64,000 bases of DNA from Archivesica marissinica (Eukaryota; Mollusca; Bivalvia; Venerida; Vesicomyidae). Location: NCBI GenBank assembly GCA_014843695.1, contig CM026386.1, positions 13,843,333 to 13,907,332 of the forward strand, in the 5' to 3' direction. The notes beneath the pieces are model-generated. The model worked only from the letters and a program-made list of their open reading frames with translations, had not been told where the DNA came from and did no database searches. Shown here piece after piece: positions 12,101 to 27,100 of this stretch (position 1 is its first letter; every line of letters begins with the position of its first letter). The position numbers and the translations under genes were made by a program.

Positions 12101-15100
12101 ATGACATGACGGAACAAAACAGTATTATTCATAGATCATTCAAAATATATTATTACTTCACCATTACAAATGGGACGTATCATGTGATAGCGCACGGTAG
12201 CAGTATTGAGAGATGTGATGGTCCACGTGTGATTTTAATCAGGATCGAGCCATTGACATCAGAGTTATCGCCCTTTGATTGATATAAAATCCACATGTTT
12301 TTCCATCTGCAGCCACATCTCAGTAATCAAATGGTGGAATTATATGAATCTTGTAGTAAATATGTATAATATGTTGCTGCACGTGCACCTTTCACCAGGA
12401 TCGACACAGTAACACGAGCCCCGCTCAGGCCGTGTCTCATTTATATGAAAAAGTTGGCAGTTTCTTACGGAGGTTGGTGCACCCAAGTACTGGTTAGCCG
12501 CTGGAGCATGCCCAGGAAAGGTGTTGTTAGGTAAACTGCTCGCCGGCGATATAGCCCAAAAATGGTGCTGATGCAGGCGTAAAACCCGAAATATAACATA
12601 AGATATAGTCTGTCCAGAACCTATTCGGCTAGGGATATCAGTTCACCGAATTTGCTTGTTTATATACAGATAATGCACAAGTGAAACAATATTTCATAAC
12701 ATAAATTCTAATCTTTCGTTATGTATTATTCGTCATAGGCTATGGCTTATCTGCCAGTTACACGGCCCTGCTGACCTGGCTTCTGGCGCTTGTACCAGAT
12801 AGCTTCAGTTACCTGCAGCAGCAGGAGAGTGTAGCTGGGCCCCAGACACCATGGATGCTACCGTTCAATGTGGTCGGTCTCCAGCAGGTGCTGCTCGATG
12901 GACAGCTGTGCCTCATGGTGGCCGTCACGCCCGTAGAACAGTTTGATGCTAAACACGTATCGGGAAAATCCAAGAAAAATAAGGTACACACATGTCCGTT
13001 ATTTTTCGAGACAGATGGATCAAACACAGACCAGAACAAACTAGCCGCTGTATCATTGCCTATTTTTCACGATCGGTTTATTTCCGCTCATATTTGCCAC
13101 TTCAATCAGGCGTGACTTAAAAATAGCGAATAATTACCTGCATTTTCTGGAAATTATCCGACTATTTGCCTGCATTTTCTGGAAATTATCCGACTATTTG
13201 CCTGCACTTTCTGGAAATTATCCGACTATTTGTCTGCATTTTCTGGAAATTATCCGACTATTTACCTGCATTTTCTGGAAATTATTCGAATATTTACCTG
13301 CATTTTTCGGATATTATCCGACTATTTGCCTGCATTTTCTGGAAATTATCCGACTATTTACCTGCATTTTCTGAAAATTATCCGACTATTTACCTGCATC
13401 TTCCGGAATTAGCCGAACATTTACGGAGATTTTAGTATGTGATTGGGAGTTATGGACAGTGTCCTGAAATGTCGGGAAATATCATAATTATGTGCAAATT
13501 CTTATATACATGAAATAGGCAGAGAGCTCTAAAATCTATAAAACAAAGGCTATGTGAATAATACCCACTCTACAGTAGATGCATACAAGGCAAGACATGG
13601 GGCCCCGGTGGCTCATTACGGTCGTTGAAATCATTCATCTTTTACTGCTGTAGGTTCGAATCTCTTCTTGTTGGCATGTAGAACATCGGTGGTTCTACCC
13701 GGGTGCTGGTCTCTGCCTGAAATATTGCAGAGACATCTTACACCACCAAGGAAATCTGAATGTGGCATTAACAAGGTTTGATGCCATAATACCATAACTC
13801 TCGATGTGGACCAAAAATAAGTTGTCTTGTACAGCACAATATACAGTAGATCACAATGTATTTACTTCAGTTTATTTTCGCGATGCTTCGTGAAAGAAAA
13901 CCGTTGCAGATTAAATATATCGCTGAAATATACTTGATGACGAGTCAATTACATTTCTGATTGCAAAATTGATTGGCCACACATGCAATTGTAAGATTTT
14001 CTTCTAAAAATAGGACATTGGAAAATCTCAAAATACACTCGTGCAAATATCAAGTGATTTACGGTATGAACATAAAATTTAAAGATGAATAAAAAGACTC
14101 TCACAAACAGAAGATTATCCTCATTTACAATGCTAAAAACCAGTTAACACGTTGGACTGCTAATCCAGGGATCGCAGGTTCGATCCCTCGTCTGACCCTA
14201 ATAAAATTAACAGTCTTTCAGATGGGACTTTAAACCGAGGTCTACTGTGATAGTAACAAATTTTGTTTTTCAGAAATTGGAGAGTAGGAACACGACAGCA
14301 TTTCAACAACACCTGCAGAAGTACTTCGCTACAAACACCCTGCATAGCGTGTGTCCCTTGTTACAGAACATGGTCTCCATGGAACTTGGGCCGCCGAGGG
14401 GTCAGTCATCAGCTGATCAGAAAACGAGTAAGTCGTACAGATTGTATGCCACCATGTCCTAAGTACGTCGTACAGATTGTATGCCACCATGTCCTAAGTA
14501 CGTCGTACAGATTGTATGCCACCATGTCCTAAGTACGTCGTACAGATTGTATGCCACCATGTCCTAAGTACGTCGTACAGATTGTACGCCACCATGTCCT
14601 AAGTACGTCGTACAGATTGTACGCCACCATGTCCTAAGTACATCGTACAGATTGTATGCCACCATGTCCTAAGTACGTCGTACAGATTGTACGCCACCAT
14701 GTCCTAAGTACGTCGTACAGATTGTACGCCACCATGTCCTAGTACGTCGTACAGATTGTATGCCACAATGTCCTAAGTGTTTTGTGTTGTGTGTGTGTGT
14801 TGTGGTGTGTGTGTGTGTGTTGTGTCTACAGATTGTAGCCACCATGTCCTAAGTACATCGTACAGATTGTACGCCACCATGTCCTAAGTATGTCATACAG
14901 ATTGTATGCCACCATGTCCTAAGTACATTGTACAGATTGTACGCCACCATGTCCTAAGTATGTCATACAGATTGTGCGCCACCATGTCCTAAGTATGTCA
15001 TACAGATTGTGCGCCACCATGTCCTAAGTACATCGTACAGATTGTACGCCACCATGTCCTAAGTATGTCATACAGATTGTGCGCCATCATGTCCTAAGTA

Positions 15101-18100
15101 CGTTGTACAGATTGTATGCCACCATGTCCTAAGTACATCGTACAGATTGTATGCCACAATGTCCTAAGTACGTTGTACAGATTGTACGCCACCATGTCCT
15201 AAGTACGTTGTACAGATTGTATGCCACCATGTCCTTGATTTTGGATGATCAGTTATGCTCCTTCAAGCTCAGGAGAAAATGTGTGCAAGGGAGTGGTTTA
15301 ATTTGTGCATGGGAGAGGTTTAATGTGTGCAAGGGAGAGGTTTAATGTGTGCAAGGGAGAGGTTTAATGTGTGCAAGGGAGAGGTTTAATGTGAGCATGG
15401 GAGAGGTTTAATGTGTGCATGGGAGAGGTTTAATGTGTGCAAGGGAGAGGTTTAATGTGTGCAAGGGAGAGGTTTAATGTGTGCATGGGAGAGGTTTAAT
15501 GTGTGCATGGGAGAGGTTTAATGTGTGCATGGGAGAGTTTAATGTGTGCAAGGGAGAGGTTTAATGTGTGCAAGGGAGAGGTTTAATGTGTGCATGGGAG
15601 AGGTTAATGTGTGCATGGGAGAGGTTAATGTGTGCATGGGAGAGGTTTAATGTGGGCATGGGAGAGGTTTAATGTGTGCATGGGAGAGGTTTAATGTGTG
15701 CAAGGGAGAGGTTTAATGGTGCATGGGAGTTTAATGTGTGCATGGGAGAGGTTTGATGTGTGCATGGGAGATGTTTATGTGTGCATGGGAGAGGTTTAAT
15801 GTGTGCAAGGGGAGGTTTAATGTGTGCATGGGAGAGGTTTAATGTGTGCATGGGAGAGGTTGATGTGTGCATGGGAGATTTTAATGTGTGCATGGGAGAT
15901 GTTTAATGTGTGCAAGGGAGAGTTTTATTAATGTGTGCATGGGAGAACCTTATGGTGTGCAAAGAGAGGTTAATGTGTGCATGGGAGAACCTATGGTGTG
16001 CAAGGAGAGGTTTATGTGTGCATGGGAGAGGTTTAATGTGTGCATGGGAGAGGTTTAATGTGTGCATGGGAGAACCTTATGGTGTGCAATGGAGAGGTTT
16101 AATGTGTGCATGGGAGAGGTTTAATGTGTGCATGGGAGAGGTTTAATGTGTGCATGGGAGAACCTTATGGTGTGCAATGGAGAAGATTAATGTGTGCAAG
16201 GGAGAGGTTTAATGTGTGCATGGGAGAACCTTATGGTGTGCAAGGAGAGGTTTAATGTGTGCATGTGAGAGGTTTAATGTGTGCATGGGAGAACCTTATG
16301 GTGTGCAAGGAGAGGTTTAATGTGTGCATGGGAGAGGTTTAATGTGTGCATGGGAGAGGTTTAATGTGTGCATGGAGAAGTATTATGACTTGCCAAGTGA
16401 CGTCTATATGTTCAAATTCTCAACAAACTAATAATCAGTTTATATCGTGCAAGTCATTATGAACATGTGTTTGTATTGGTAAATGTTTTATCTGTGTTGT
16501 AGGTTATGTGTACAAGCCTCCTCTGCCCAACATAACCACCAAGCCCTTGTCAACATTCATCCATATGAACCCAGACCCCCAGGCCACCTCGAAAGTCTTT
16601 AACTCTTCTGTGGGTTTCTTCTGGCAAACAGTTGACAGTGATGAGTCGAGACTAGATCAAGATTTACACGACGACGGAATTAACTTGGACACGCAAAACA
16701 CCATATCTCTAATTTACAAGAAAATATACCAGGAACCGTCGGCCATGATGGGAATTTTGAACCGAGTGTTGCAGCTAGGACTGGATTTAGCTGGTATTCG
16801 ACTTGTGTATCCTTCGCCCGAACAAATGAATATTCCACCCACTGACAATACAGCGGTGCCTTCTGAAATGGATTTATTGAACAATGTTGGTGCAGTGTTA
16901 TCTTTGTGTATACGTGGTATGGCTGCTCGGTCTCTGTGGTTGGATGCAGTTGGTCCCACGGATCCGGCTCTGGCTCGACGTACCGACCCTAACTCCCTGT
17001 GTGCTCTGTACGGCGGTGAATCAAGAGACGAGTGCTTGTTGTTTTGTCCGAGAACCCCAGCTCGCGTTCTGGTCGAACTAGCTCGATGGTTTGGTGGCCG
17101 AGTTCCACCCGGAAATGTGATCGATGTAGGAACACCATATACTAAGAAAGACTCTCTGAGAAGTGGAAGCCCCAAGGGAAGACGGAGTAAGAGAGTAACA
17201 TTCGCTGATACGAAGGACACAGGTGATAAACATAAGGATTCTATATGTGAAGTACATCGGCCCCTGGCTACGTTGACGGCTACAACAAAGAACGAGATTA
17301 TGTTGGTCATGTCTCCATTAGTGCCACCCAAATGTTTCGGAATCATCTTGGCATCGTGTCAGAGGAGAGGGTTCCAGGTGTCGGGGATTAGACGGACCAG
17401 ACTTTCAAACAAGCGAGCAGCTATTATGGGTATGGTCTTGTTTTAATAATTATTAGTTTATGCAAATTTATTTTAGCTCGATTGCAAAACAAATTATTAC
17501 AATTAATCACTCTCGAGACCTCCTTCCTGATGAATCCATCGCCAGGAGGTAGAAATTTATTTTAGCTCAATTGCGAAATAAAATTATTACGACTTATATT
17601 AATCACTCTCGAGACCTCATTCCTGATGGAATCCATCGCCACGAGGTAGAGAGAGGAGGCAATGTGGAATTTAAATGCCTTGCCTAAGGGCACAATCGTA
17701 ACGGCTCCAACTCGGGGCCTTTTGCACCTGAAGCGGACTCACTAATACTGCGTTATCACGACTTCTCACTTGTATAGGAATCATTGGTCACAGGTTGAAA
17801 GCATTCAGCCCTGGTTCAACTACATAGAGTCCTATGATGAGCATTGTAGATAATAATTATTGTTTGTATGGATGTTTGACATCATAAATTATAGGCTACC
17901 GGGTAAATTTCACTTGTGGAAGAAGACTCCAAGTAGGTGTCTGTCCTTGCATTTTGATAATTTAGATAGTTGATGAGAGGCTCGTTAGTAGAACTACTGT
18001 CGTACAGCAGGTTGCTTGTGTACCTAATGTCATGACATAATTTGGACTCGGACTGCCGAGAGCCAAACCCACACCTTAGACACCATTGCCCATTGACAGC

Positions 18101-21100
18101 CCATCTGTGTTTTCAATTACAGCCAAACCTGTCTTAAGCAGCCAGCCTAGGGATTCACAGAAAGTGGCTGCTTAGCACAGGTGACTGCTTAATAGAGGTC
18201 AAATGTATAATGAAACAATATATTGGGTATCTGGAAACTGGCTGCTTAATGGAGGTGACCACTAACAGAGGTAAACAATATTGGGTATCTGGAAACAGGC
18301 TGTTTAATACAGGTTGGCTGCTTAATGGAGGTGACCACTAACACAGGTATACAATATTGGGTATCTGGAAACAGGCTGCTTAATACAGGGTGGCTGCTTA
18401 ATGGAGGTGACCACTAACACAGGTAAACAATATTGGGTATCTGGAAACAGGCTGCTTAATACAGGTTGGCTGCTTAATGGAGGTGACCACTAACACAGGT
18501 GTGACTGTACTTTAAGAAAATGAAGGATTCGAGTATAATTCCTTTGGACTTTGACATTAGCATGTTTAGTATACTTGTATATGTTCTCACTTCTGCAGGA
18601 ATCACTGGTCGAGGCTTGAAAGCATTCTGCCCTGGTTCAACTACAGAGTCATATGATGCCAGCCTTGCAGACCATGTTGATCCACAGGGTCACGGTCAGT
18701 GGCGCGAGTCCACTTTCCCGTCTACGATTCTCCAGTTGCTGAAAGAAAACGCTAGTCACAGTGCAGCTAGTCTAGTAGAAGACTGCATGGTACAACTCAC
18801 TCTACAGGGAATTATGGGTAAGCATTTACAGGGCATTATGGGTAAGCATTTACAGGGTATTATGGGTAAGAATTTACAGGGCATTATGGGTAAGCATTTA
18901 CAGGGCATTATGGGGGTAAGCATTTACATGGCATTATGGGTAAGCATTTACAGGGCATTATGGGTAAGCATTTACAGGGGATTATGGGTAAGCATTTACA
19001 GGGCATTATGGGTAAGCATTTACAGGGGATTATGGGTAAGCATTTACAGGGCATTATGGGTAAGCATTTACAGGGCATTATGGGTAAGCATTTACAGGGG
19101 ATTATGGGTAAGCATTTACAGGGCATTATGGGTAAGCATTACAGGGCATTATGGGTAAGCATTTCAGAGCATTATGGGTAAGCATTTACATGGCATTATG
19201 GGTAAGCATTTACAGGACATTATGGGTAAGCATTTACAGCATTATGGGTAAGCTGGAGTTTACAGGGCATTTGGGTAAGCATTTACAGGGCATTATGGTA
19301 AGCATTTACAGGCATTATGGGTAAGCATTTACATGGCATTATGGGTAACACTTATATGGCATTATGGGTAAGCATTTACAGAGATTATGGGTAAGCATTT
19401 ACATGGCATTATGGGTAAGCACTTATATGGCATTATGGGTAAGCATTTACAGGGTATTATGGGTAAGCATTTACAGGGCATTATGGGTAAGCATTTACAT
19501 GGCATTATGGGTAAGCATTTACAGGGCATTATGGGTAAGCATTTACAGGGAATTATGGGTAAGCATTTACAGGGCATTATGGGTAAACATTTACATGGCA
19601 TTATGGGTAAGCACTTATATGGCATTATGGGTAAGCATATACAGGGCATTATGGGTAAGCACTTACATGGCATTATGAGTAAGCATTTACAGGGCATTAT
19701 GGTTAAGTATTTACAGGGGATTATGGGTAAGTATTTACAGGGGATTATGGGTAAGCACTTACATGCATTATGAGTAAGCATTTACAGGGCATTATGGGTA
19801 TGACATTTAAAAGAAGTCTCGACGCAATTCTAATGGTTTTTAAAACATAATTATAACGCTACTTTGCATAGAATTTGCGCTGACACTTGGCACCAAACTG
19901 AAAGTAGCTACGTTATTTATTAAGACGAGCTTGCTATGGTAATGTGATAAAATGACTCACTTAATAGCAAAATTCTAAAAACTTTCATAAAATGTGGTAT
20001 GAAATCATCACTCGTGTAAGATCCTATATTTTTGTAACGGTGTTGCTTGAATGGCAAACCCGTAAAACAGTTTTAGGGGTCATTTCCCAAGCATTTTATT
20101 TCAATGATTACCGTTATAGTTTAAAGCGACATTACATCGCAAAAAGCAAATAAAATGCATTTTTTTCACATATAAATGCATAGCTACTATACACATTATT
20201 CTGAATACATTCGAACATTAACATCGAAGCAATAAACTGTGTTTTTGTGGTATACAAACTTTCAAAAGTGAACGTAGGATTTCATATAACGATCATCAGC
20301 ACTGCTGAATTGATGTTTGTCTGTCACTGGAGTCAATACTAAACACGCGATACTTTTGATTAGAGATAATTTAACTAAGATTAGTCTACAAATAAATATG
20401 CATAGACACAAATGTGAGATATAACGGTAAATCTGTACCATAAATCGAGTTATTCAGATGAGTTGTATTATGCATGGATGTCGACGCTATTTACATTATT
20501 TTGTTATGTCAACAATCCGCGTATATGACATTTGTTTATTAGTTGAAATACTCTTTTTTTTGAAGCAAATATTTAGGGAAAAAAGATACCATATAACAGG
20601 AAATTACATTCTGTAGAAATTTGCGTTTTCACCGATGTAGTGTCGCTTTTATGATTACCGTTATAGTTTAACACAGATAATGATCAGTATCAGATGGGAT
20701 GCTTGGTCTGTATTCTGAATCTCCGATCATTCTAACAAGTTTGTCGACGCTATAACAGTCTAAATTTTGTTGGATGTGCCTTGAAGCTAATTTACTAAAC
20801 ACTTTGCCCCATAGAAGCACCTCTTAACGCCATTACCAATACGACATACATTGACAATGTAGTAGCCAAACCAATGTTCATAATAAAAGTCAGAATCTCA
20901 TGTAGTCGCAGTAATATTTATGGAGGTGGGATATATATATGGCGACTACTTATCCACTGCATGATAGCTAAATGGCTGTCGTTTGTATGGAGATATAATA
21001 GTATATTAACCTAAATCTCTATGTAGTCCCAGTAATATCTATCGAGGTGGGATAGATATGGCGACTACTTATCCACTGCATGATAGCTAAATGGCTGTCG

Positions 21101-24100
21101 TTTGTATGGAGATATAATAGTATATTAACCTAAATCTCATGTAGTCCTAGTAATATCTATGGAGGTGGGATAGATATGGCGACTACATATCCACTGCATG
21201 ATAGCTAAATGGCTGTCGTTTGTATGGAGATATAATAGTATATTAACCTAAATCTCATGTAATCCCAGTAATATCTATGGAGATGGGATAGATATGGCGA
21301 CTACTTATCCACTGCACGATAGCTAAATGGCTGTCGTTTGTATGGAGCTATAATAGTATATTAACCTAAATCTCTATGAAGGAAAGGGTTAAATGGCTGT
21401 CGTTTGTATGGAGATATAATAGTATATTAACCTAAATCTCTATGAAGATGTTCTCTATATTGAACCTATTTTGGAGGATTTTTATTTCAAGATATTATCA
21501 AGATGGATGAGAATATGGTTAATAATCATGATATTTTAATGTGTTGCTATGGTTACAGGTACATTACAGAATCGTGAAGGTTACCCACTAGAATCAGTTC
21601 ATATGTTCCATGCAGCCAGGTACTCGGATAACCTGCTTACATCACTTGGTGGTGACTTCAGCAAGGTAATTGTGTTCCTATGTTCCATGCAGCCAGGTAC
21701 TCGGATAACCTGCTTACATCACTTGGTGGTGACTTCAGCAAGGTAATTGTGTTCCTATGTTCCATGCAGCCATGTACTCAGATAACCTGCTTACATCACT
21801 TGGTGGTGACTTCAGCAAGGTAATTGTGTTCCTATGTTCCATGCAGCCAGGTACTCGGATAACCTGCTTACAACACTGGGGGGTGACTTCAGCAAGGTAA
21901 TTGTGTTCCTATGTTCCATGCAGCCAGGTACTCGGATAACCTGCTTACATCACTTGGGGGTGACTTCAGCAAGGTAATTGTGTTCCTATGTTCCATGCAG
22001 CCAGGTACTCCGATAACCTGCTTACATCACTTGGTGGTGACTTCAGCAAGGTAATTGTGTTCCTATGTTCCATGCAGCCAGGTACTCGGATAACCTGCTT
22101 ACATCACTTGGGGGTGACTTCAGCAAGGTAATTGTGTTCCTATGTTCCATGCAGCCAGGTACTCCGATAACCTGCTTACATCACTTGGTGGTGACTTCAG
22201 CAAGGTAATTGTGTTCCTATGTTCCATGCAGCCAGGTACTCGGATAACCTGCTTACATCACTTGGGGGTGACTTCAGCAAGGTAATTGTGTTCCTATGTT
22301 CCATGCAGCCAGGTACTCCGATAACCTGCTTACATCACTTGGTGGTGACTTCAGCAAGGTAATTGTGTTCCTATGTTCCATGCAGCCAGGTACTCGGATA
22401 ACCTGCTTACATCACTGGGGGGTGACTTCAGCAAGGTAATTGTGTACAAATGTTCCATGCAGCCAGGTACTCGGATAACCTGCTTACAACACTTGGGGGT
22501 GACTTCAGCAAGGTAATTGTGTTCCTATGTTCCATGCAGCCAGGTACTCGGATAACATGCTTACAACACTTGGGGGTGACTTCAGCAAGGTAATTGTGTT
22601 CCTATGTTCCATGCAGCCAGGTACTCGGATAACCTGCTTACAACACTGGGGGGTGACTTCAGCAAGGTAATTGTGTTCCTATGTTCCATGCAGCCAGGTA
22701 CTCGGATAACCTGCTTACATCACTTGGGGGTGACTTCAGCAAGGTAATTGTGTTCCTATGTTCCATGCAGCCAGGTACTCGGATAACCTGCTTACAACAC
22801 TGGGGGGTGACTTCAGCAAGGTAATTGTGTTCCTATGTTCATGTGCGAAATGAGAAACATACCTATAGCAGATCAGGGTTCATTCTAGGTCAGAATTTTT
22901 GGGAGAAGTGAGAAAGCGCGCGCTCACGTCCCTAAATGGTGTTATTTAATACATTTCAACAAAATATGGTTAAAATGCACAGTATGACCATTAAATACAA
23001 CATTTGATAGAATGAGTGCTTTATAATGGGCCAGTGTATCTTACTGACCAAAATTTTGTATGAGGGCGATGTCAGGGTCCCTAGGGCGACTAACTCACTC
23101 ACATCTCCCTCTAATATGATCCCTGCAGAATGGTTAGTTTTCTAATGTAGAAAGGTACACAGCTAGGGAACTGATTTCATTCTAGTTTATGTGAACCATA
23201 TGTGTTGCCCAAGGTAGAGAACTCTTGTTCCAAAGTGGGACATTTTAAATAATATGTATATATACATTATACACATTATGCAGAATCACATTTCTGCTGA
23301 TGGACTTTGAAAGAAATTTGGACCCTGTGAATGGTGAACAGTCTGTGCTTAAGCATGTATGCTGCAGTTCCTTCTATGTATGTGTCTGGTCATTCTATGC
23401 ACTATTGTACTGTTTCAGTGTTTCGACCCGGAAGTTCAGATCAACCCCAGTTTTGTCATACCACAGTTATACACCAATCCAGAACTAGAGCAGATCACCG
23501 TGTTATTGCTGCTGGGAAATGATATACTGAAAACCTCTGGCTTATTGATTGGTAAGAAATCGATCATCTTATTTATAATATATATATATGATCTTACACG
23601 AGTGGTGATTTCATACCATATTTTATGAAGCAACGATTGCGAAACAAGTTCTAACAACTTATATTAATCACTCTCCATAGTCAAGTATAAATATTATGTA
23701 CATACATGTAGGATTGAGGAGAAAGCAACCTGCGTGTATCGTTACCTCCTTCCTACAAACCATTTAAAGTTTAAACTTTATTTATTTTACAACGGTTACG
23801 AAGCAATTTTTAACAACTTATATTAATCACTCTCGTTGGCGCGGATAAAAGCGTGATGTGGTCATTCGTGTGGGAGGAAACCGGAATACCCGGAGAAAAC
23901 CCACCTGTCCGATCTGGCGACCACCGTACCATCTCACATACTTCCCGGTCCGAGGATCGAACCCGGGTTACAATGGTGATATAGCTGGCGATATAGCCCA
24001 AAATGGTGCTGATGCAGGCGTAAAACCAAAAAAAACAATGTTATTTCAGGTAAACTGTTAGGAATGTTACCGTACAGTCGTCACCAACAATCCATGCCAT

Positions 24101-27100
24101 TTGCGGAGGGTCTCGAGTTGCTTGGTATGAAGTGGTTACCCGGCCTGACCCTGTCACAGGCGAAGGAGATAACACCGTGTGAAGTGGGCGACAGACTCTG
24201 GAAGAGCAGTCTTCACACACTAGCTAATGGTACAAGTTTTGTACTACTGTATGAGATATCTTTTTTCAATTTGTGAATCATCCAGTGAATGTATATTCAC
24301 ACGGTTATGAACAGAACAGAAGGGTCGAATCTAATGTTTTGAGAACATGTGACCCGACCCACTTGCCATTATTTATGCTGTAGTTTGCTATGATGTATTA
24401 TATTGTATAAGCACTTTAATAAAATATGTTTAACCCTTTCAACATCACAGACCTCTAAATTGGCTTACAAAAAAGTGTAGATCCAGACGAGCCGTCTCAT
24501 CAGGATCTGCACTTTTTTCAAGTAATATAACTATTTTTAGAAAGAAAATTACCCATTTTGATAAATGAACTGATCCAAATGTAATTTTGTTATTAATTTA
24601 TTGGTCTAAAAATATCATGGACCAGTCCATGTCAGTTACTTGGTGTTGAATGGGTTAAACTAACAGAACAGATCGTCAAATATATATACATAATATAAAT
24701 ATTAATTCATGTGAATTGATACAAAACAGTTTGCAATATCACAAATAGCAGGGGATGAACACATTACATTATAATATTATAAAAGTGAAGTTCTAACTAC
24801 CACTGCGCTACCATGAGTCCCACTGCATACAAGTATATAAGTAAAAGTAAAGTAAAGTGTTCGTTTATTATAGTGTCACCCCTATTTAAAGGGCCAGCCA
24901 TTTCTGACTTATGAGACACCTCTTTTTTATGAACATCAGTACTTGCCGAATCCTATGCTTGTGTGCCAGACGTCAGGCTGGTAGGCAATCGGTAACCATT
25001 ATTTAACTAGCTGGCGGCTCACCAACCGGCCATATCAGAACGAATCCCTGACAAGATTCGAACCTTCGACCTCCCACTTGTATACAAGTATGGATTTTAA
25101 CATTCTCAGGAATTAATTATAAATAGCTATTTTGATCTTCTAAATCTACTTATTTTACAACACTTGGAAATGATGCCCATATTGACTCCAGCAAAAACAC
25201 AGTCTCAGGATGGCCTCGACCCATTTGGTATCTATGACACCAAAATTAAATGGGTCTTAAATGTGGCTCAAAAAAACAATAACAAAAAACCTCAACAAAT
25301 TACATCCATGATGTACATTGTTTAGGCTAATGAATATACAGTCAAACCTGTGTTAGTGGTGACCTCCATTAAGCAGCCAACCTGTATTATATATACAGTC
25401 AAACCTGTGTTAGTGGTGACCTCCATTAAGCAGCCAACCTGTATTATATATACAGTCAAACCTGTGTTAGTGGTGACCTCCATTAAGCAGCCAACCTGTA
25501 TTATATATACAGTCAAACCTGTGTTAGTGGTCACCTCCATTAAGCAGCCACCTGTATTATATATACAGTCAAACCTGTGTTAGTGGTCACCTCCATTAAG
25601 CAGCCAACCTGTATTATATATACAGTCAAACCTGTGTTAGTGGTCACCTCCATTAAGCAGCCAACCTGTATTATATATACAGTCAAACCTGTGTTAGTGG
25701 TGACCTCCATTAAGCAGCCAACCTGTATTATATATACAGTCAAACCTGTGTTAGTGGTCACCTCCATTAAGCAGCCAACCTGTATTAAGCAGCCAGTTTC
25801 CAGATTCCAAATATGTTGTCTTACTATACATTTGCCATCTATTAAGCAGCCACCTGTGCTAAACAGGTTTGACTGTATGTAGTACAGTATATGTCATTTA
25901 GTGTTCATATACACATTTGTTTGGGTTGTCTGTTAAGAACCTTCTAGTCTGTATATCAGAAAAGTATTCTTGGCACCAAGTGTACCTTGTGTGTTTTACG
26001 TTTATTTATCGTCGCTACCTGTTGCCGAGATGAGCGACGCCTCCTGAAGAGAATAGTTATTTTAGATTTTTGGAGGATAGTGCAATGATACAGACAGAGA
26101 CCGATTCCAGAGTCTCCTCTGGTTTTGTTAAGTGCACGGTGTACAGCACCGACACGAGACCTCGTTTTAAAGTCCCATGTGAAAGACTATTTTTTATTAG
26201 GGTCAGACGGGGGAGTAAGTGTATTTTACGGAGTATGAAAGAAACAAAACCAATTTATAATTCTTTTACTTAATATGTATGTCTCAACTCATCAAGGTAC
26301 ATTAACAGTTTTAATCCGGAACAAATACGTCACGTTACAGGCAGAAGAAAAGAAGAAAAATAGTACGAAACATTTATTTCCCTTTGTTGTAATACGCCAT
26401 TTGTCATTTTGAGTATTTGAAAAAGGAATTTAGTTAACTGGAGTATAAGATGCAGCAGATTTTTGGATACTATTTTGGAAGGAAAAAAGTGCGTCTTATA
26501 CATAGACGGTTACGGTAGCTTACTTATCCTGTTTTGATCTTGTAGATCCATGTTTGGTGCTAGCATTGCGTGGAGTAAATGCCTTCTCGAAGCTGGAGGG
26601 TGTTGTCCCTTCCCGCCCCGGTCCCGAGTCCACCCAGCAGTTTAACCTGAAAATGATCCACAGTAGGACGGCCGAGGAGGCTTACACCTACATCCGGCTA
26701 TTCTTCACTGAGAGGGAGTTGTTCTCTGACCCCCTGGCCAGACCGATGCTGCCTTATATACCGGTGTATCAAACCAGACATGTGATGAATCATGCAGCAA
26801 GGTATGATATAGAAAGGTGTTCTTAGAAAGCAAACTTTGTTGCTTAGCACAGGTTTGCCTGTAACATTTATTTGCTACGTATTGTCAACGGGATTGTTAA
26901 TGGGAAAGTAATTCTTAGAAAATAAACTTTGTTGCTTAGCACAGGTTTGCCTGTAACATTTATTTGCTACGTATTGTCAACGGGATTGTTAGTGGGTAAA
27001 TAATATGTATTGTTCTCTGTCTTGACTAAACATCTGTGGAAGTCGTGATAGCGCAGTGGATGGACGTTTGCTTCAGGTGCGAAAGGCATGGAGTTCAAGC

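Noticed and set aside
19362..19781. Cys-rich minus-strand frame (KCLPIMPC repeats)
   Set aside because: It is the reverse translation of the 24-bp donor array. The Cys pattern is an artefact of the period.
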